From Anderseniella sp963698275 (GTDB lineage: Bacteria; Pseudomonadota; Alphaproteobacteria; Rhizobiales; Aestuariivirgaceae), in NCBI GenBank assembly GCA_963698275.1, contig CAVOQE010000001.1:310001-374000 (forward strand): a DNA stretch of 64,000 nucleotides, in the 5' to 3' direction. Below, piece after piece: positions 7,641 to 15,928 of the stretch. The translations under genes and the position numbers were made by a program. Numbering within the stretch: the stretch's first letter is position 1; the number at the start of each line of letters is the position of its first letter. The notes under the pieces were generated by a model. It was not told the origin of the DNA. It did not search any database and saw nothing but the letters and a program-made list of their open reading frames with translations.

Positions 7641-8674
7641 TACTGTGATGAGCGCGCTTTGAACACTCCGGCGTCAAACGATACGCCGCGTCCAACCACT
7701 TTGGTACCGCCGGTTTGCAGCAGAATATCAAACAGGGCTTTCGAACTGCCGGTATCCGCAGGCGTCCAGCCTTGCAACCGGCCTGCTCTGAAGCGTTGTC
7801 TCAGGGTAGCAAATTCAGCATCTGATTTTACACCCATGCGGGGTCTGATGCGGTTCCATTCAGCGTCATTTTCCAGCAAAAGCTGCGACGCAGCATCCAC
7901 AGACCGCATGAAGCCCGCGAATGCGTGTTGTTGTGACGGTGATGATGGCTTGCGAAACAGAAACCCGATCAGCGGCGGCGGGTTCTTGATGCCCAGTCCG
8001 AGCATGAAATCGTCAACACCAAACAGTTGCTGAAAACCCGCAGCCTCCAGTTTTGCAGCAAAGTGCCAATAGATCAGAACCGCATCAAGGTCGCCATTGC
8101 GCATTTGTTCTGCGAGCAGGGGAGGGGCGGCGTATACCGGTTGTGCGATGTCCGCGATATCTCCGATCTGCTGTTTCCTGCTCCAGGCGCGCAACAATAA
8201 CCAGCTCTTGTCCAGCGGCCCGCCTGCGACGCCGATCCTGCGCCCCTTGAGATCTGCAAGAGATGAAATCGGGCCATTCTTCTTGACCATCAGCGCTCCA
8301 AGCGTTCGCGAGTATGGATGAAATACCAGATTCTCGCCTGCGCTTCTCTCTCTCAGCGCCCAGAACCAGTCGGCAACGATCGTGTCAACCTCGCCGGCCA
8401 GAAGCGCAACGGATGTGGCGTCGCGACGTGCCAGCTCAAGTTGCTCCAGACGATAACCCTCGCGCTGATCCAGCTTGTTGTGCTGCACCACATCCAGCAA
8501 CCAGTTCACTGTGCCGAATTTCAAGACACCGGCCTTGATGACCGGTTCTGCATGGCTGGACGGCGAACCTGCCAGCACTGCCAGCGAGACGAACACGACA
8601 ATCAGTGCTTTCACAAGCTGTGTCGTCGCCTTTAAGCGCCGCTTGTGGTTGTTGCCTGACCGCAAGGTCATCAT
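7640..8674 (-). CDS. ABC transporter substrate-binding protein, NitT/TauT type
   Basis: 344-residue periplasmic binding protein of the NMT1/TauA-like fold. The signal peptide ends near SSHAEP. Typical family text includes ALLAGEVDTIVADWFW and LADLKGRRIGVAGGPLDKSW. I chose ATG 8674, preceded by AAAGGGTCGA; the open frame extends 14 codons further. First gene of the operon running down to 6151, and divergent from the lut-like operon starting at 8834. The ligand is unknown. Confidence 0.85.
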   Translation of the reverse strand: MMTLRSGNNHKRRLKATTQLVKALIVVFVSLAVLAGSPSSHAEPVIKAGVLKFGTVNWLLDVVQHNKLDQREGYRLEQLELARRDATSVALLAGEVDTIVADWFWALRERSAGENLVFHPYSRTLGALMVKKNGPISSLADLKGRRIGVAGGPLDKSWLLLRAWSRKQQIGDIADIAQPVYAAPPLLAEQMRNGDLDAVLIYWHFAAKLEAAGFQQLFGVDDFMLGLGIKNPPPLIGFLFRKPSSPSQQHAFAGFMRSVDAASQLLLENDAEWNRIRPRMGVKSDAEFATLRQRFRAGRLQGWTPADTGSSKALFDILLQTGGTKVVGRGVSFDAGVFKARSSQ

Positions 8675-8833
8675 TCGACCCTTTCGATTTATTCGCGTAC
8701 CGGTTTTATTACACATAAGTCACACTCTTTTCAATTGATTGACAGGTTTGTGTGGCATCCGTCATAGTTAATTTCGAAATTGCGTAATTGTTATTAAATA
8801 AGAAAATAATAAGTAGTGGGTTTGTTCTTGTCC

Positions 8834-10033
8834 ATGAAGCGCTCCGGAAAACTGATCATGCTGGCTTGCCTCATGGCCTGCACGCACCTGACCACTGCAG
8901 CAATGGCGGCAGACAAGATCAGCATTGGATATTTGCAGACCTTTGAAAAGGGGCGGTTGACCATCTCGGTGCTCGACCAGCCTGCAGATAACCTCGGTCT
9001 GGCCGGCGCGGAAGTGGGCATAAATGACAACAATACCACCGGCCGCTTCATGGGCCAGGAGTTCTCGCTGGATGATGTGAAGCTGTCACCGGACGAAGAC
9101 ATGATCCCGGCGCTGGACAGATTGTATCAACAGGGCGTGCGGTTTTTCGTCCTGGATGTGTCTGCAGATAATGTTCTGAAGGCGGCTGATCATTTCAGGT
9201 CCGCGGATGTGGTGATTTTCAATGCAGGTGCCGAGGATAACAGGCTTCGCAATGAGGATTGCCGAAGCAATGTCATTCATACGGCACCCAGCCGGGCAAT
9301 TCTTGCCGACGGTCTGGCGCAATATCTGATCTGGAAGAAATGGCGTGACTGGTTCCTGGTATCTGGATCAAACCCCGCCGACAAGGCGTGGGCTGCTTCG
9401 TTGCGCCGTGCCGCGACCCGGTATGGCGCCAAAATCGTGAGTGAGAAGGAGTATGTCGATACCGGCGGCGCCCGCCAGACGGACTCCGGGCACGCCCAGG
9501 TTCAAAAGCAGATGCCGGTGTTTTCGCAGGATGCAGAAGACCATGACGTGGTTGTGGTTGCGGACGAAAGCGAAGTGTTCGGCACCTACCTGCCGTATCG
9601 CACATGGTTGCCGCGCCCGGTCACAGGCTCCGCCGGGCTGCAGGCGGTGAGCTGGCATCCGGCCTTTGAAGGCTGGGGGGCTGCACAAATCCAGAACCGG
9701 TTTGCCAAACACGCGGGACGGCGAATGCAGGGTATCGATATGCAGGCCTGGACCGCCGTGCGGATGGTTGGCGAGGCTGCCACGCGTACCAAGTCTGCTG
9801 ATCCGGCAAAGATTGACGCCTACATAAAGGATCCGGGGTTTTCCATTGCGGCGTTCAAGGGCCAGAAAATCACCCTGCGCGACTGGAACCTGCAATTGCG
9901 CCAGCCAGTATTGCTGGCAGATGGCAAAAACGTGGTGTCCGTCTCACCGCAGAGCGGGTTTCTGCATCAGTTTTCCGAGCTTGATACACTGGGCTATGAC
10001 AAGCCGGAGACAAGCTGCAAGCTCAACCAGTGA
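8834..10033 (+). CDS. ABC substrate-binding protein of the PQQ-alcohol-dehydrogenase system (LutA-like)
   Basis: 399-residue periplasmic type-I binding-protein fold related to branched-chain amino acid receptors, of the subfamily seen only beside PQQ-dependent dehydrogenases. The signal peptide begins at ATG 8834 (MKRSGKLIMLACLMA); the GTG at 8816 is an alternative. It heads a six-gene operon whose order (binding protein, beta-propeller, exported protein, ATPase, permease, exported protein) resembles the lanthanide utilisation lut cluster of Methylobacterium. The TonB receptor of that cluster is not in this window. The role in lanthanide handling is inference from gene order and the neighbouring xoxF. 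Confidence 0.78.
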   Translation: MKRSGKLIMLACLMACTHLTTAAMAADKISIGYLQTFEKGRLTISVLDQPADNLGLAGAEVGINDNNTTGRFMGQEFSLDDVKLSPDEDMIPALDRLYQQGVRFFVLDVSADNVLKAADHFRSADVVIFNAGAEDNRLRNEDCRSNVIHTAPSRAILADGLAQYLIWKKWRDWFLVSGSNPADKAWAASLRRAATRYGAKIVSEKEYVDTGGARQTDSGHAQVQKQMPVFSQDAEDHDVVVVADESEVFGTYLPYRTWLPRPVTGSAGLQAVSWHPAFEGWGAAQIQNRFAKHAGRRMQGIDMQAWTAVRMVGEAATRTKSADPAKIDAYIKDPGFSIAAFKGQKITLRDWNLQLRQPVLLADGKNVVSVSPQSGFLHQFSELDTLGYDKPETSCKLNQ

Positions 10034-10053
10034 TATTGGATCGGGGTATAAAC

Positions 10054-11031
10054 ATGAAAAAAACTGTTCTCAGGCTGTTGGCCACAAGCTGCCTGATCTG
10101 CGCGACGGCCGCACCTGCTGCAGCGTTCACGGCCTATGTATCGAACGAGAAGGGTAATTCGATCAGCGTTATCGACACCGACACAAAGGAAGTGGTCAAG
10201 ACCATCAAGACCGGTAACCGGCCGCGTGGCATCACCATTTCTCATGACGGCAAGTTCATTTACGTGTGTGTCAGTGACGACGACACCATTGAGGTCATTG
10301 ATGCCAAGACCCACCAGATAGTCGGCACGCTGCCTTCAGGGCCTGATCCTGAACTGTTCGTTCTGTCGCCTGACGGCAAGCGGCTTTATGTGGCCAACGA
10401 AGATGACAACCTGGTCACCGTCATCAATCTTGAGGACAATACAGTCGTCAACGAAATTCCGGTTGGTGTCGAGCCTGAAGGCATGGGTGTCTCGCCGGAC
10501 GGCAAGTCTGTGGTCAATACCTCGGAGACCACCAATATGGCACATTTCATTGACACCGACAGTTTCGAAATCACCCACAATGTACTGGTTGATGCGCGGC
10601 CGCGGTTTGCCGAATTCAAGTCTGACGGATCAGAAGTATGGGTGTCGTCGGAGATCGGCGGCACTGTCAGCGTAATCGACAATTCATCGCGCGAGATCAA
10701 GCACAAGATCTCGTTTGAGATACAAGGGGTGGTGGCCGAAGCCATTCAACCGGTCGGCGTTCGCATTACCCGGGACGGCAAGAAGGCGTTCGTGTCGCTT
10801 GGGCCGTCCAATCGGGTGGCAATGATAAATGCCGAGACGTACGAAGTTGAGAAGTACATTCTGGTGGGCCAAAGAGTGTGGCAACTGGCATTCACGCCGG
10901 ACGAAAAATACGTCATCTCGACCAACGGAAACTCGAACGATGTTACCTTTATTGAAGTTGCAAGCGGCAAGGCTGTCAAATCAGTCGCCGTGGGCCAGCT
11001 TCCGTGGGGCGTTGTTGTGTCACCTAACTGA
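10054..11031 (+). CDS. PQQ-associated YVTN beta-propeller protein
   Basis: 325-residue exported seven-bladed propeller with repeats of the YVTN type, for example AYVSNEKGNSISVIDTD, IYVCVSDDDTIEVIDA and LYVANEDDNLVTVINL, each about 42 residues apart. The signal peptide ends at PAAAF. Members of this 'PQQ-dependent catabolism-associated' propeller family sit in the same operon as the ABC exporter genes and PQQ enzymes. ATG 10054 lies 20 bases after the binding-protein stop. A scaffold or metal/ligand-binding role in the periplasm is likely but unproven. Confidence 0.85.
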   Translation: MKKTVLRLLATSCLICATAAPAAAFTAYVSNEKGNSISVIDTDTKEVVKTIKTGNRPRGITISHDGKFIYVCVSDDDTIEVIDAKTHQIVGTLPSGPDPELFVLSPDGKRLYVANEDDNLVTVINLEDNTVVNEIPVGVEPEGMGVSPDGKSVVNTSETTNMAHFIDTDSFEITHNVLVDARPRFAEFKSDGSEVWVSSEIGGTVSVIDNSSREIKHKISFEIQGVVAEAIQPVGVRITRDGKKAFVSLGPSNRVAMINAETYEVEKYILVGQRVWQLAFTPDEKYVISTNGNSNDVTFIEVASGKAVKSVAVGQLPWGVVVSPN

Positions 11032-11060
11032 AACTGAACAGAAACCGGAGTGATTGTTTC

Positions 11061-11498
11061 ATGCAACCTGTCAAACTGCTTGCCCTGTCCGCCCTGTCCA
11101 TGCTGCTCGCTGTCCCGGCCTATGCAGATGATGATGATGCAAAACGCACACGATCCAGTCAGACTGTTCCTGAACTGAAGCTCGGCAAGGAGGGTGATCA
11201 GTTTGCCGTCAATACGACAGACTTCAAGCTGATCTCGGGGCAGGGCTATCGCTGGAAGATCAGCGCGGCCGGCGAGCTGGAGTATAAATTCAAGACCGAT
11301 CTGTGGCGTGATGTGTGGGTCAACCAGATCGTGATATCCGACCTCGAAGTGCACATGGCAGGTGCTCCGGCCTGGCTCGAATTCGACGATGAAGGAACCA
11401 TACAGGTACAATTTTCCACGGTACGGCCGGGCACCTACAAATGGTGGGTAGAAGGGCTTGAAGATCGTGGCATGAAAGGTAACATCATCGTAAAGTAA
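11061..11498 (+). CDS. Exported cupredoxin-like protein of the lut-like operon
   Basis: 145-residue exported protein. After the signal peptide (ending VPAYA) comes an acidic patch DDDDAKR and a beta-rich domain whose C-terminus (RPGTYKWWVEGLEDRGMKG) looks like a cupredoxin end strand but lacks the usual Cys/His/Met copper ligands. It sits between the propeller and the ATPase genes of the operon, so it is probably a periplasmic accessory protein. The acidic N-terminal cluster could bind metal ions; this is speculation. Confidence 0.65.
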   Translation: MQPVKLLALSALSMLLAVPAYADDDDAKRTRSSQTVPELKLGKEGDQFAVNTTDFKLISGQGYRWKISAAGELEYKFKTDLWRDVWVNQIVISDLEVHMAGAPAWLEFDDEGTIQVQFSTVRPGTYKWWVEGLEDRGMKGNIIVK

Positions 11499-11552
11499 CC
11501 TGCGCCCGGCGCGCCATTGTTGCACGGCAGCCCGATTGGATTTTCATCTGTG

Positions 11553-12299
11553 ATGACCACTGCACTTTCCATCAGGGGTGTCTCGCACTCTTTCGGCGCG
11601 AGGAAAGCGCTGGTTGACGTCAATCTTGATGTGGCCTCTGGACAGTTTTGTGCCTTGCTCGGCCTGAACGGGGCCGGCAAGACCACGCTGTTTTCGCTGA
11701 TCACCCGGCTGTACGACAATGTCAGCGGCTCCATAGAGGTTCTGGGACACGATGTGCGCCGGCAACCGGTCAAGGCATTGCAGCACCTTGGCGTGGTGTT
11801 TCAAAACCGGACCGTGGACGCCGACCTGAGTGTCCTTCAGAACCTGACCTATCATGCAGCCCTGCATGGCCTGTCTGCCGCACAGGGACGTGAGCGTGGC
11901 ATGGCAGAGCTTGACCGGATCGGACTTGCCGACCGGGCAAACGATAAAATCAGAAGCCTTTCCGGTGGCCAGGCCCGCCGGGTCGAGATTGCCCGGGCGC
12001 TGGTTCACCGGCCGGCCCTTCTCCTGCTTGACGAACCCACCATCGGGCTGGATGTGGGATCGCGACAGGACATTCAGGATCATGTCCGGCGCCTGATGAG
12101 CGAAGACGGCCTCGGTGTGTTGTGGGCCACCCACCTGATGGACGAGGTTCAAGATGCCGATCAGGCTGTGATCCTTCATCGAGGCAAGGTATTGGCGTCC
12201 GGCACGGTGGAGACCATCGTCGAACACGCCGGCGCACCGTCAATCAAGGATGCCTTTACAGGCCTAACCGGACAACTGGTGATGGAGGATGTCGCATGA
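11553..12299 (+). CDS. ABC transporter ATP-binding protein of the PQQ-associated system (LutE-like)
   Basis: 248-residue ATPase of the ABC-2 (export) class. Motifs are Walker A LGLNGAGKTT, signature LSGGQARRVEIARAL, Walker B LLLLDEPTIGLD and the H-loop WATHLMDEV. I start at ATG 11553; the GTG directly before it is an alternative. The stop overlaps the permease start (ATGA). The family is described as part of the PQQ-dependent alcohol dehydrogenase system and is homologous to components needed for lanthanide use. The direction of transport cannot be seen from sequence. Confidence 0.88.
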   Translation: MTTALSIRGVSHSFGARKALVDVNLDVASGQFCALLGLNGAGKTTLFSLITRLYDNVSGSIEVLGHDVRRQPVKALQHLGVVFQNRTVDADLSVLQNLTYHAALHGLSAAQGRERGMAELDRIGLADRANDKIRSLSGGQARRVEIARALVHRPALLLLDEPTIGLDVGSRQDIQDHVRRLMSEDGLGVLWATHLMDEVQDADQAVILHRGKVLASGTVETIVEHAGAPSIKDAFTGLTGQLVMEDVA

Positions 12300-13147
12300 A
12301 CGACAAGTCATCGCCCCATGTCACGCGCGCGCTGGGGCCGGTTGAATACTACCGGTGCATGGCGGGAATTGTGTGGCGGGAAGGGTTGCGGTTCGTGCAG
12401 CAGCGCGGCCGCTTCATTGCCGCCCTGGTTCGCCCGCTGGTCTGGTTGTTCATCTTTGCCGCCGGGTTTCGTTCGGTGCTGGGTGTCTCCATCATTCCGC
12501 CGTACTCGACCTATGTGCTGTATGAAGTCTACATAACACCGGGCCTGATCGGCATGATCCAGTTGTTCAATGGCATGCAGTCTTCCCTCTCAATGGTCTA
12601 TGATCGTGAAGTCGGAACCATGCGGTCACTTCTCGTCAGTCCGTTTCCGCGCTGGTTCCTGCTGACGTCCAAACTTGCCGGAGGCGTGGCGGTTTCCATT
12701 GTGCAGGTTTATGTATTCCTGCTGATTGCCTGGTTCTGGGAAGTTGAGCCGCCAATAGCCGGCTATTTTGCCCTGTTGCCGGCTTTGGTGCTGTCCGGTC
12801 TGATGCTGGGCAGTCTTGGTTTGATGTTGTCGTCGGTGATCAAGCAACTGGAGAATTTCGCCGGGGTGATGAATTTTGTTATTTTCCCGATGTTTTTTCT
12901 GTCCTCGGCACTGTATCCGCTTTGGCGCATGAAGGAAGCAAGTCCGCTGCTGTATCAGATCTGCCAGTTTAACCCGTTCACCTATGCCGTAGAACTGATC
13001 CGGTTTGCGATGTACCTGAAGGTTGACTGGTTCTCGCTGGTAACAGTGGCAACCTGCACGCTGGTGTTTCTGTCGCTGGCCGTATTCGCCTATAACCCGT
13101 CAAAAGGCCTGATCGCGCGTCGTGGCGGTCCCGGTGGAGCATCGTAA
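12296..13147 (+). CDS. ABC-2 type permease of the PQQ-associated system (LutF-like)
   Basis: 283-residue membrane protein with about six helices of the ABC-2 class, including YDREVGTMRSLLVSPFPRW and the C-terminal region LYPLWRMKEASPLLYQICQ typical of this family. The ATG overlaps the ATPase stop and the TAA overlaps the next ATG (TAATG), so the operon is compact. It pairs with the ATPase at 11553. Confidence 0.87.
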   Translation: MNDKSSPHVTRALGPVEYYRCMAGIVWREGLRFVQQRGRFIAALVRPLVWLFIFAAGFRSVLGVSIIPPYSTYVLYEVYITPGLIGMIQLFNGMQSSLSMVYDREVGTMRSLLVSPFPRWFLLTSKLAGGVAVSIVQVYVFLLIAWFWEVEPPIAGYFALLPALVLSGLMLGSLGLMLSSVIKQLENFAGVMNFVIFPMFFLSSALYPLWRMKEASPLLYQICQFNPFTYAVELIRFAMYLKVDWFSLVTVATCTLVFLSLAVFAYNPSKGLIARRGGPGGAS

Positions 13148-13779
13148 TGAAACATCATGGTTTAAGTCTTGTCCTAAGTGTTGTCGTGGCATCGGCCATG
13201 TTGGTCCCGGCGCAAGCCTATGAGCCCAAAAAGGACTGGCCATGCGTCCAGGTCAAAGTACCGGAGCTGAGCCCTGCCATGATGTGGGCGGGACCGGAAC
13301 TGACCGGGCCGGCGGCGGAATGGCGCAAGAGTCCGAACGCCGGTACCACGGCCAGGAAACTGATTATCAGGCGCTATAGCGAAGAGCAGGTGGCGCAATT
13401 CATTGCAGCTTTTGCCAAGCAGCTCGACAAAAACGAACGGCCAGTCGAGATGACCCGTCTGTTCGCTGCATCATTTGATTTCGTTGCGGCAGAGCGGCGC
13501 GATATCATTGCCGGCATTGAACGGTTTACCAAACGCCAGAGACAACTGGCTGACAATGTCCGCAAGACCCGTGCGGAGCTTGAGGCTTCATTGAAACACC
13601 AGGACCCGTCGGAGCAGCAACTGGCTGAACGCCGTGAAATAGAAGAGCGCCTCAACTGGCAAACGCGCATATTTGATGATCGTGAAAAATCAACCAGGTT
13701 TGTATGCGAAGTGCCGACATTGCTGGAAAAGAGGCTGTTTCTCATTGCCCGTGAAATTGCCAACAACATCGATGGCTGA
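13147..13779 (+). CDS. Exported helical protein, last gene of the lut-like operon
   Basis: 210-residue exported protein with signal peptide ending PAQAY. The mature chain starts with a Trp/Cys segment (KKDWPCVQVKVPEL) and then becomes strongly helical and charged, with a probable coiled coil over about residues 115-175 (RFTKRQRQLADNVRKTRAEL). A second Cys lies near the end (RFVCEVPTL), possibly pairing with the first. It occupies the position of lutG in lut clusters. No enzymatic motif is seen. A short hairpin CGGCA-GGTCG-TGCCG follows at 13781-13795. Confidence 0.72.
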   Translation: MKHHGLSLVLSVVVASAMLVPAQAYEPKKDWPCVQVKVPELSPAMMWAGPELTGPAAEWRKSPNAGTTARKLIIRRYSEEQVAQFIAAFAKQLDKNERPVEMTRLFAASFDFVAAERRDIIAGIERFTKRQRQLADNVRKTRAELEASLKHQDPSEQQLAERREIEERLNWQTRIFDDREKSTRFVCEVPTLLEKRLFLIAREIANNIDG

Positions 13780-13814
13780 ACGGCAGGTCGTGCCGGAAAA
13801 CAGTTGATCTTATT

Positions 13815-14393
13815 TCACGGGAATTTTGGCAATACGGTTTCCGTCGGATAATCGTGCAACGCCCAGCCGTCGGTTCCGTCAGGAAACCAGGTCACGTCCT
13901 CATAGCCATATTCCACGGCCCGCTTGGCGGCATTCCATGACATCCAGCAATCCAGCAGGCAGTAAAACAGAACCGGTTTCGACTTGTCGCCACGCGTCAA
14001 TGTCTCAAGTTCACCGGAAAAGAACTCATGCATGGTCTCATGCAGCTTGCCGAAACCGACGTTTGGCAACCATGCTGCCCCCTTGATGGTGATGCGCGGC
14101 TTGTCGCGCCAGATCACGTTCTTGGGCAGTTTGTCCGGCTTTGGTGCTTGTGGCAGCACATCCACAAATACGGTATTGCCCGCCTTCCAGATATCAAATG
14201 CCTGTTCCGAGGTCACCACTTTGGCGCCCTTGAGAGTGTCTGGCACCGGTGCCCTGAAATGGCTCATCCGGTAGTCTCCAGGCTCGGCAACGTCTTCGGC
14301 ATGCAGCATGTCGCAAGGCACTGCAATGACGGTCACTGCCAGCGCCAACCTGCAAAGGCTACGGTGCGTGTGCATGTATGGCGGCAGCATCAT
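13815..14393 (-). CDS. PQQ-dependent catabolism-associated rhodanese-like 'CXXCW' protein
   Basis: 192-residue exported protein with a rhodanese-like fold. The active loop reads FYCLLDCWMSWNAAKRA, with two cysteines followed by Trp. It is the last gene of the xoxF-xoxG-xoxJ operon and overlaps the xoxJ-like stop by four bases. The family is known from genomic context with PQQ alcohol dehydrogenases. A thiol or sulfur relay with the SoxYZ-like carriers is plausible but unproven. The signal peptide starts at or near ATG 14393 or the internal ATG 14375. Confidence 0.82.
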   Translation of the reverse strand: MMLPPYMHTHRSLCRLALAVTVIAVPCDMLHAEDVAEPGDYRMSHFRAPVPDTLKGAKVVTSEQAFDIWKAGNTVFVDVLPQAPKPDKLPKNVIWRDKPRITIKGAAWLPNVGFGKLHETMHEFFSGELETLTRGDKSKPVLFYCLLDCWMSWNAAKRAVEYGYEDVTWFPDGTDGWALHDYPTETVLPKFP

Positions 14394-15244
14394 TGCTTTA
14401 TCAACTGGTCTTTCTCGTCGACTATCGGCACTCCGGCATCCAGCAGAACCTTGTTGATCTCGGCCTGGTGGTTCTTGATGAACTCATTGAGCTGGTGTTT
14501 CCATTCAGGTTCGTTCGGACGCAATCCCATGGTGATGCGATAGGACATGCGCGGCCCCTTGGTTTCCTTGTTCAACGGCCTGACAGCCAGATCAGGGGCC
14601 ATCTGCTTGATCAGCGGCCCGGCGATCGGTCCCCATAAAATGCCCATCGGCACCTCACCGGATGCAACCTGGCCGATCATCTTTTCTGCGGGGGCTTCGT
14701 GGCGCCGGTCGACGGTGAGCGGAAACGGCACGGCGTTTCCAATCAGCCCGTTCATCGCCATGGTCGTTGCCGGCGGTGTTCCTGCCACTACCGCAATGCG
14801 TTTGTTTGCCAGGGCAGGGTCGTCAAGCGATTCCACCTTGTCCAGCCCGTTGCCCTTCTTGTGAAACATGACATAGATCGAGCGATAATAATGATTGGTG
14901 TTCTGCACCAGTTCATGACCCTGTGCAAAACCGATGATCAGGTCGCATTTCTTCACATTGAGCGTCTGGCGCACAAAGCCTGTGGCCTGCGGGAACCAGG
15001 TATAGGTGACCGGTATCTTGAAAGCTTTGCCGATCAGGTCCGCGATCCTGTTTTCGAAGCCCTGACGCTTTTCGTTCGACATTGGCGAATTGGCCGGGTC
15101 GGCGCACACCCGCAGGGACGATTTGTTGACCAGGTCAGTTGTCTGGGCAGACAGTGGCGTCGGGGAGCTGGCATAGACAGCCAGCCCGGCCGATGCAGCT
15201 GCCACAAGTAACAAGAGCTGGCTGGATGGTTTAATGGCAGGCAC
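14390..15244 (-). CDS. xoxJ: XoxJ/MoxJ-like periplasmic binding protein
   Basis: Quinoprotein dehydrogenase-associated binding protein of about 284 residues, with the fold of amino-acid-type solute receptors. XoxJ is thought to help mature or activate the lanthanide methanol dehydrogenase. The signal peptide region is SSQLLLLVAAASAGLAVYA and the mature part starts SLRVCADPANSPMSNEK. I chose GTG 15244, preceded by AAGGAAACC at good spacing and overlapping the cytochrome gene by 14 bases; ATG 15280 would add 12 residues. It lies directly downstream of xoxG and upstream of the rhodanese-like gene. Confidence 0.82.
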   Translation of the reverse strand: MPAIKPSSQLLLLVAAASAGLAVYASSPTPLSAQTTDLVNKSSLRVCADPANSPMSNEKRQGFENRIADLIGKAFKIPVTYTWFPQATGFVRQTLNVKKCDLIIGFAQGHELVQNTNHYYRSIYVMFHKKGNGLDKVESLDDPALANKRIAVVAGTPPATTMAMNGLIGNAVPFPLTVDRRHEAPAEKMIGQVASGEVPMGILWGPIAGPLIKQMAPDLAVRPLNKETKGPRMSYRITMGLRPNEPEWKHQLNEFIKNHQAEINKVLLDAGVPIVDEKDQLIKQ

Positions 15245-15737
15245 TTTCGGTTTCCTTTGCACCTTCCGGTTTGGCATCCCGTTTGCGCGGGCGGCCACGC
15301 TCGATTGCACCGTCGGCACGCGCAAGCAGGTAGGCGTAGATGTCTTCACCGTAACACGACACGTTCTTGTTGTCGCCAAAGGCCGGCATGATGCTGGTTG
15401 AGCCGTCGGCGAGCTTGCGCTCGCGGCCGCTCATCACGACCTCTGCAAAATCGTAATAGTCGAGGTTCTTGATTGAATCGATGAGTGCAGGTGCATAAGT
15501 GCTGCCCATGCCATCCGGCCCGTGGCACACATGGCACTCGGAATGGTAGCGGCGGAACCCATTGTAGGTGTACCAGTCAACTGCACCGTCTTCCTTCACA
15601 TTGTAGGTGATGGTGTCGTCAGGGGTCAGCCATTTGCCATCCTCCTCCCGCTTTTCACCGGCCGCCAGTGCGGACAGTGAAAAAATGGAAATTGACAAAC
15701 CGACAGTCGCTGACAGAACAAACAATCCGGGTCGCAT
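15231..15737 (-). CDS. xoxG: c-type cytochrome XoxG, electron acceptor of XoxF
   Basis: 168-residue periplasmic monoheme cytochrome c of the methanol-metabolism four-cysteine type. The signal peptide ends SALAAG. The heme motif is CHVCH near residue 68, the probable axial Met is in IMPAFGDN, and two extra cysteines occur (VSCYGED and the C-terminal SACH), fitting the 4-Cys family. It should accept electrons from XoxF and pass them to a terminal cytochrome c. It follows xoxF after a 190-base spacer containing an attenuator-like hairpin and overlaps the xoxJ-like gene. Confidence 0.88.
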   Translation of the reverse strand: MRPGLFVLSATVGLSISIFSLSALAAGEKREEDGKWLTPDDTITYNVKEDGAVDWYTYNGFRRYHSECHVCHGPDGMGSTYAPALIDSIKNLDYYDFAEVVMSGRERKLADGSTSIMPAFGDNKNVSCYGEDIYAYLLARADGAIERGRPRKRDAKPEGAKETESACH

Positions 15738-15764
15738 TAGGCATCCTCATTTAATAAGCAAACA

Positions 15765-15808
15765 ATTCCTGGAGCAGACAACCGGCTCCTCCCAACAGGA
15801 TCAGGAAT
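15765..15808. repeat. Nested inverted repeat in the xoxF-xoxG spacer
   Basis: Arms ATTCCT (15765-15770) and AGGAAT (15803-15808) enclose a second pair, GGAGC and GCTCC. It could be a leader stem-loop of xoxG; no T run follows on either strand. Confidence 0.3.
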
Positions 15809-15869
15809 GTTATCGTGGCGGTGCGCAGACGAAAGACCGCAGATTTATTTGCCGGTCCAGTTTGAATAA

Positions 15870-15898
15870 CCCGGCGGCGGAACCAACCGCACGCCGGG
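15870..15898 (-). terminator. Hairpin after xoxF, probable attenuator
   Basis: Perfect seven-base arms CCCGGCG (15870-15876) and CGCCGGG (15892-15898), 30 bases past the xoxF stop. On the minus strand it is followed only by TTATTC, so it may be a partial terminator or mRNA 3' stabiliser that keeps xoxF message above xoxG. Confidence 0.45.
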
Positions 15899-15928
15899 CG
15901 CTGTTGTTGTTGCGTTGAACGTTTTTCC

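Noticed and set aside
11653..13147. Possible calling of the second ABC system as an antibiotic exporter
   Set aside because: The ATPase and permease resemble generic ABC-2 exporters, but the binding protein and propeller in the same operon and the adjacent xoxF fit the PQQ-associated family better.
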